From Pseudonocardia cypriaca (GTDB lineage: Bacteria > Actinomycetota > Actinomycetes > Mycobacteriales > Pseudonocardiaceae), in the NCBI RefSeq assembly GCF_006717045.1, contig NZ_VFPH01000001.1:248001-312000 (forward strand): a DNA stretch of 64,000 nucleotides, read 5' to 3'. The position numbers and the translations under genes are program-made. Below the pieces are notes generated by a model. The model ran no database searches, had not been told where the DNA came from, and worked only from the letters and a program-made list of their open reading frames with translations. Below, piece by piece: positions 60,138-64,000 of the stretch. The stretch's first letter is position 1; each line of letters begins with the position of its first letter.

Positions 60138-62153
60138 TCAGCGACGCGGGTCCACCTGGACCCGTGAAAGGCCGTCAGCCGACGGGCGTTCGACGCGGAA
60201 GACGTGCGCCACGTTCCGCCACGGCTCCAGCCGCACGTAGTTGTGCTGGCCCCACTCGTACGTCTCGCCGGTGATCTCGTCGTGCACCGTGATGCGGTCG
60301 TCCCAGTCGGCGCGCAGCGCGGGCATGTCGAGCGAGGTGGTGCCCTCCTGCGGGTGGAACGAGTCGAGCGTGCAGACGACGAGCACGGTGTCGCCGGTGA
60401 GCGGGTCGGTCTTGGAGTAGGCGATGATCGAGTCGTTGTCGACCTCGTGGAAGTGCAGGTCGCGGAGCTGCTGCAGCGCAGGGTGGGCGCGGCGGATCTC
60501 GTTGAGCCTGCCGAGGTAAGGCTCGAGCGAGCGGCCCTCGTTCAGGGCGCGGGCGTAGTCGCGGGGGCGCAGCTCGTACTTCTCGGAGTTCATGTACTCC
60601 TCGCTGCCGGGCCGCACGGGCTGCGACTCGAACAGCTCGAACCCGGAGTACACGCCCCAGGTGGGCGCCAGCGTGGCCGCCAGTGTGGCGCGGATGGCGA
60701 ACATCGCGGGCCCGCCGGTCTGCAGCGACTCGTGCAGGATGTCCGGCGTGTTGACGAAGTAGTTGGGCCGGCACTCGTCGGCGCGCTCGGCGTGCATGAG
60801 GGCGAAGTCGGTGAGCTCGGCCTTCGTGGTGCGCCACGTGAAGTACGTGTACGACTGCGTGAAGCCCAGCCGCCCGAGCCCGAACAGCCTGGCCGGGCGC
60901 GTGAACGCCTCGGCGAGGAACAGCACGTCCGGGTAGCGGGACTTGACCTGCCAGATCAGCCAGTGCCAGAAGTTCGGCGGCTTGGTGTGCGGGTTGTCCA
61001 CCCTGAAGATCCGCACACCGTGCTCGACCCAGTGCAGCACCACCCGCAGCGACTCGGCGTAGATCCCGGCCGGGTCGTTGTCGAAGTTGACCGGGTAGAT
61101 GTCCTGGTACTTCTTCGGCGGGTTCTCCGCGTAGGCGATGGTGCCGTCGGGGCGGACGGTGAACCACTCCGGGTGCTCGGCGACCCACGGGTGGTCGGGG
61201 GCGCACTGCAACGCGAAGTCGAGCGCCACCTCCATGCCCAGGTCGCGGACCCGGTCGACGAACGCGTCGAAGTCCTCGAGGGTGCCCAGCTCCGGCTCGA
61301 TGGCGTCGTGGCCGCCGTCGGCGGATCCGATCGCCCACGGCGAGCCGACGTCCCCGGGTCCCGCGTTGACGTTGTTGTTGCGGCCCTTGCGGTGCATCGT
61401 GCCGATGGGGTGGATCGGCGGCAGGTACACCACGTCGAAGCCCATCGCGGCGACGCGGTCGAGCTCCTTGGAGGCGGTGACGAACGTGCCGTGGATCGGG
61501 CGGCCCTGCTCGTCGACCCCGCCGGTGGAGCGCGGGAAGAACTCGTACCAGGAGCCGAAGAGGGCCCGCTCGCGGTCGACGTAGATCTGCTGCGGCCGGC
61601 CCCGCGTGATGAGCTCGCGGACCGGACGCTCGGTCATGATCTTCTCGACGGCGGGGAAGAGCGCGGGCGCCACGCGCGCGTGCAGCGGGAGCGCGGTGTC
61701 GCGCAGCGCGTTGGCCGCGCCGAAGAGCAGGTCGCGGTGGGGGCGCTCGCCGGGGCGGCGACCCACCCGCTGCAGCAGCCGGGCGCCGACCTCCAGGTCG
61801 TTGGCCAGCTCGTCGGCGCCCTGCCCGGCCGACATCTTGACGGTGACTGCGTGCCGCCACGTGGACCACGGGTCGCTCCACGCGTCGACGCGGAAGGTCC
61901 ACAGGCCTGGCTCGTCGGGCACGACGGTGGCGGCGAACCGGTCGCTGCCGCTGCCCACCGGTGTCATGCGCACGTGGTGGGCCGCGCCCTGGCTGCCGAT
62001 CCGGCGCCAGACGACGTTGGCCGCCACCGCGTCATGGCCCTCGCGCCACACCGTGGCCGTGATCGGGACGACCTCTCCGACGACGGCCTTGCTCGGATGA
62101 CGCCCGCCGCTCACCGTGGGAGTTACGTCATCGATACCGAGCCGACCGGTCAT
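60138..62153 (-). CDS. glgE: Alpha-1,4-glucan:maltose-1-phosphate maltosyltransferase
   Basis: 671 residues, GH13_3. Extends alpha-1,4 glucan using maltose-1-phosphate made by maltokinase. N-domain PSKAVVGEVVPITATVWREGHDAVAANVVWR, then barrel: VYLPPIHPIGTMHRKGRNN, IFRVDNPHTKPPNFW (nucleophile Asp), VLFLAEAFTRPARLF (Glu) and FVNTPDIL (Asp). ATG 62153 gives MTGRLGIDD, with GGGGG upstream; GTG 62159 is an alternative. A perfect 8-bp hairpin lies near its 3' end (60147-60164). In M. tuberculosis glgE is next to glgB; here 7.4 kb with treS and maltokinase lie between. Confidence 0.96.
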   Translation of the reverse strand: MTGRLGIDDVTPTVSGGRHPSKAVVGEVVPITATVWREGHDAVAANVVWRRIGSQGAAHHVRMTPVGSGSDRFAATVVPDEPGLWTFRVDAWSDPWSTWRHAVTVKMSAGQGADELANDLEVGARLLQRVGRRPGERPHRDLLFGAANALRDTALPLHARVAPALFPAVEKIMTERPVRELITRGRPQQIYVDRERALFGSWYEFFPRSTGGVDEQGRPIHGTFVTASKELDRVAAMGFDVVYLPPIHPIGTMHRKGRNNNVNAGPGDVGSPWAIGSADGGHDAIEPELGTLEDFDAFVDRVRDLGMEVALDFALQCAPDHPWVAEHPEWFTVRPDGTIAYAENPPKKYQDIYPVNFDNDPAGIYAESLRVVLHWVEHGVRIFRVDNPHTKPPNFWHWLIWQVKSRYPDVLFLAEAFTRPARLFGLGRLGFTQSYTYFTWRTTKAELTDFALMHAERADECRPNYFVNTPDILHESLQTGGPAMFAIRATLAATLAPTWGVYSGFELFESQPVRPGSEEYMNSEKYELRPRDYARALNEGRSLEPYLGRLNEIRRAHPALQQLRDLHFHEVDNDSIIAYSKTDPLTGDTVLVVCTLDSFHPQEGTTSLDMPALRADWDDRITVHDEITGETYEWGQHNYVRLEPWRNVAHVFRVERPSADGLSRVQVDPRR

Positions 62154-62249
62154 CGGCACACCCCCAGTTGCACGCCCGTCGCGGAAGTCACAAAACTACC
62201 TACCCGATCTGCGTGGCATCAGAACGGGGCGCCGGCGTTCACCCGATGG

Positions 62250-62819
62250 TCACCCGGTCGACCCAATGATGCCGGTGATCAGCCAGCGGAGGCCGCGTTC
62301 GAAGGCGGCCCGCAGCTCCGAAGGGGGGAGCGGCCGCTCGTCCGGCGCCCCGTCGAAGGCCGCGAAGCCGATCGTGTAGACGATCAGCACGCGCAGGGCC
62401 TCGCGCGCCGGGTCGCCGGTGATCCCGGCCGCGGACAGGTGCTCGAGCGCGACCGCGCCGAGGCGTTGCGCGTTCTCGCCGCGCGCCCCCTGGCGGGCGA
62501 GGAAAGCCGGCACCAGCTGCGGGTGGCGGGTCAGGACGGCGTGGGTGGACGTCATCAGCCGGTGCACCGCGTCACCGGGGTCGTCGCCCTCTCCCGGTTC
62601 CGGGACCTCCACCTGCGCGAGCACCCGGTCCAGCACCCCGTCCACCAGCTCCGTCTTGTCCGCGACGTGGCTGTAGAGCGCGTTCGGCGCGACGCCCAGC
62701 CGCTGGGCGACGGCGCGCATCGTCACGCTGCCGCGCTCGGCGAGCAGGTCGGTGGCCGCGTCGAGCACGCGGTCGCGGCTCAGGCCGGCGCGCTGGCCGG
62801 GACCTCGGGTGGGCTGCAC
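62250..62819 (-). CDS. TetR family transcriptional regulator (TetR_C-type)
   Basis: 189 residues. HTH LSRDRVLDAATDLLAERGSVTMRAVAQRLGVAPNALYSHVADKTELVDGVLDRVL is typical of TetR repressors whose C-domain is TetR_C_33-like. A 42-bp inverted repeat in the divergent promoter with the hydrolase gene marks its likely operator. GTG 62819 start; TACAGT lies 8 nt before it. Confidence 0.92.
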   Translation of the reverse strand: MQPTRGPGQRAGLSRDRVLDAATDLLAERGSVTMRAVAQRLGVAPNALYSHVADKTELVDGVLDRVLAQVEVPEPGEGDDPGDAVHRLMTSTHAVLTRHPQLVPAFLARQGARGENAQRLGAVALEHLSAAGITGDPAREALRVLIVYTIGFAAFDGAPDERPLPPSELRAAFERGLRWLITGIIGSTG

Positions 62820-62820
62820 C

Positions 62821-62866
62821 TTGCGAACTGTACAGTGTCCAGCTAATATTGGACACGGTACAGTTC
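62821..62866. promoter_or_regulatory. TetR operator embedding the hydrolase promoter
   Basis: GAACTGTACAGTGTCC (62825-62840) pairs with GGACACGGTACAGTTC (62851-62866), 15 of 16 positions, 10-bp spacer. TTGCGA (62821-62826), 17-bp spacer and TAATAT (62844-62849) form a near-consensus plus-strand promoter inside it. Each arm contains a smaller palindrome (ACTGTACAGT), so two TetR dimers may bind. Confidence 0.8.
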
Positions 62867-62878
62867 AGAGGAGGGGTC

Positions 62879-63736
62879 ATGACCGTCGAGACCGCCATCA
62901 CCGGCACCGCCGCGGGAGTCCCGTTCGTCGCCGTACCTCCGACCGGCGGCGCTGCCGACGCCCCCGTGGTCCTCGCGTGGCACCTGATGGACCCGCCGCG
63001 CACCGAGGCGGCGCTGGCGGCGGCGCTGCCGCTCGCGGGCCTGGAGGCGTGGCGGATCTACCTCGGCCTGCCCATGCACGGAGCCCGTTTCCCCGGGGGT
63101 GGCGTCGACGCGCTGATGCAGCTCGGCTTCGCCGACGCGGTGCTGAACCTCTACGGACCGATCAGCGCGCAGGCGGCCGAGGAGTGCGGGCCGGCGTACG
63201 TCGAGCTGCGCGAACGGTTCGGCTTCCGGGACGGGCCGGTCGGGGTGCTCGGCGGGTCGCTGGGATCGGCCGTCGCGCAGCTCGTGGTCGCCGGTGGTGC
63301 GTTCGACGTCGCCGCGGCGGTGCTGGTCAGCCCCGTGTCGCAGCTGGAGGCGGTCGTGGCGACGGTGGGCAGGATGCTCGGCGTCGACTACCCGTGGTCG
63401 GAGCCCTCGCTCGAGGTCGCGCGGCGGATGGACTTCGTGGCGCGGGCCGGCGAGGTGGCGACCTGCCCGGCGACCCTCTTCGTCGTGGGCGAGGAGGACG
63501 ACGAGCAGGGCTTCCGCGAGCCGGCGACCCGGCTGCGCGCCGAGCTGGCGCGGCGGGAGGTCGTGACCGGCCTCGTCGTCGTACCGGGGATGGGGCACGC
63601 GTTCGCGGAGGAGCCGGGCATCGAGCCCGCACCGCAGCTGCCCGCCGCCGCGGAGGTGGACCGGCTCGCGGTCGACTGGTTCGCCCGGTACCTCCGCCCG
63701 AGTCTCAGCCGGAGCGGTCCGGGCCTGCCCGGGTGA
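62879..63736 (+). CDS. Alpha/beta hydrolase
   Basis: 285 residues. Nucleophile elbow GGSLGS (Ser in GxSxG), catalytic His in GMGHAF; an acid lies in the VVGEEDDEQGF region. N-terminal VPFVAVPPTGGAADAPVVLAWHLMDPPRTEAALAAALPLAGLEAWRIYLGLPMHGARFP has the strands around the oxyanion hole. Substrate unknown. ATG with GAGGAGG. Divergent from its likely TetR repressor. The 3' end overlaps the convergent oxidoreductase gene by 32 bp. Confidence 0.88.
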   Translation: MTVETAITGTAAGVPFVAVPPTGGAADAPVVLAWHLMDPPRTEAALAAALPLAGLEAWRIYLGLPMHGARFPGGGVDALMQLGFADAVLNLYGPISAQAAEECGPAYVELRERFGFRDGPVGVLGGSLGSAVAQLVVAGGAFDVAAAVLVSPVSQLEAVVATVGRMLGVDYPWSEPSLEVARRMDFVARAGEVATCPATLFVVGEEDDEQGFREPATRLRAELARREVVTGLVVVPGMGHAFAEEPGIEPAPQLPAAAEVDRLAVDWFARYLRPSLSRSGPGLPG

Positions 63737-64000
63737 GCTCGATCCGCAGCAGCACCCGCTGCTCCCGCTGCATCGCCGCGCGGTAGTCGTCCCAGTTGTC
63801 GTGCTCGCCCGAGACGCGCCGGTAGTAGTCCACGAGGCCGTCCATGGCGTCCGGCAGCGGGACGATCTTCGTGCGGCCCTCGATCTGCACCCAGCGCCCG
63901 AAGAACCCGTCCGGCAGGACGCACAGCCACGAGCGCGGGTCCCGGCGCAGGTTGCGCACCTTGAGGGCGGTCTCCCGGGTGCTCACGAGCACGCGTCCCC
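63705..64000 (-). CDS. PPOX-class F420/FMN-dependent oxidoreductase, C-terminal part (cut by window edge)
   Basis: About 98 residues are visible, lacking the N-terminus. RVLVSTRETALKVRNLRRDPRSWLCVLPDGFFGRWVQIEGRTKIVPLPDAMDGLVDYYRRVSGEHDNWDDYRAAMQREQRVLLRIELTRAG is the second half of a pyridoxamine-5'-phosphate-oxidase-like split-barrel, as in actinobacterial F420-dependent reductases. The cofactor (F420, FMN or haem) cannot be decided without the missing half. Confidence 0.85.
   Translation of the reverse strand, partial: GRVLVSTRETALKVRNLRRDPRSWLCVLPDGFFGRWVQIEGRTKIVPLPDAMDGLVDYYRRVSGEHDNWDDYRAAMQREQRVLLRIELTRAGPDRSG

Noticed and set aside
60147..60164. Perfect hairpin CGGGTCCA-CC-TGGACCCG as a glgE terminator
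   Set aside because: Lies inside the last codons of glgE rather than after the stop, so it is mentioned only in the glgE entry.
59990..60274. Plus-strand frame running into glgE (94 residues)
   Set aside because: Only one segment looks protein-like; half of it is antisense to glgE, with no ribosome site and no family match.

Overview
The window is 64 kb of very GC-rich DNA, densely packed and with abundant GTG starts. It comes from a high-GC actinobacterium, most likely Pseudonocardiales. The evidence is an actinobacterial core gene set (DUF2550 behind the F1 ATPase genes, NucS, a MurA with Asp in place of the fosfomycin-target Cys, GlgE/TreS/maltokinase). The order of these core genes also matches, as far as I remember it, the Mycobacterium tuberculosis stretch atpG-atpD-atpC-DUF2550 / cobalamin adenosyltransferase / murA / nucS / methylmalonyl-CoA epimerase / fadA4 thiolase / thioredoxin-TPR / glgB / glgE. 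The species cannot be named from sequence alone. I saw no rRNA, tRNA, CRISPR array, prophage or insertion sequence.

Layout. 1-3.6 kb: the end of the ATP synthase operon, DUF2550, a short 22-bp-period tandem repeat and cob(I)alamin adenosyltransferase. 3.6-6.5 kb: an accessory block of an SDR, a haloalkane-dehalogenase-like hydrolase, a MarR and a TetR. 6.5-10.6 kb: murA, a RibD/DHFR-like reductase and small membrane proteins. 10.6-15.7 kb: ethylmalonyl-CoA mutase, a receptor Ser/Thr kinase and a coiled-coil protein with 14-residue repeats. 15.9-20.8 kb: an Ehu-type ectoine ABC transporter, a second solute-binding protein on the opposite strand, and an enoyl-CoA hydratase. 20.9-26.2 kb: TetR/P450, a tetratricopeptide-like membrane protein, a Nudix hydrolase and a WYL regulator. 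26.2-31.5 kb: nucS, aldehyde dehydrogenase, a tandem-fused 3-hydroxyacyl-CoA dehydrogenase and a MarR/NTF2-like pair with a double operator. 31.6-37 kb: a DivIVA-domain protein, then crotonyl-CoA carboxylase/reductase, epimerase, thiolase and MeaB. 37-39.5 kb: an XRE regulator/pentapeptide-like membrane protein operon facing a small predicted peptide across an 11-bp-arm inverted repeat. 39.5-44.7 kb: MarR, GNAT, a thiamine-binding-type protein, CnoX-like thioredoxin, adenosine deaminase and LacI. 44.8-51.8 kb: a LacI-controlled sugar ABC transporter, an XRE-cupin/amino-acid-synthesis pair, a metallopeptidase and GT87. 51.7-62.2 kb: the GlgE alpha-glucan pathway (glgB, maltokinase, treS, glgE), with a frameshifted gene and a BldC-like gene between treS and glgE. 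62.2-64 kb: TetR with a large operator, an alpha/beta hydrolase and a truncated F420/FMN-type oxidoreductase.

How the genes fit together. Two metabolic themes are scattered across the window. The first is ethylmalonyl-/methylmalonyl-CoA chemistry: acetyl-CoA acetyltransferase, hydroxybutyryl-CoA dehydrogenase, Ccr, epimerase and Ecm, with the B12 support proteins adenosyltransferase and MeaB. The second is trehalose-to-alpha-glucan conversion (TreS -> maltokinase -> GlgE -> GlgB). Regulators with visible inverted-repeat operators recur in divergent promoters. Several start codons sit 6-8 nt behind a TANNNT -10-like hexamer, which suggests frequent leaderless transcription.
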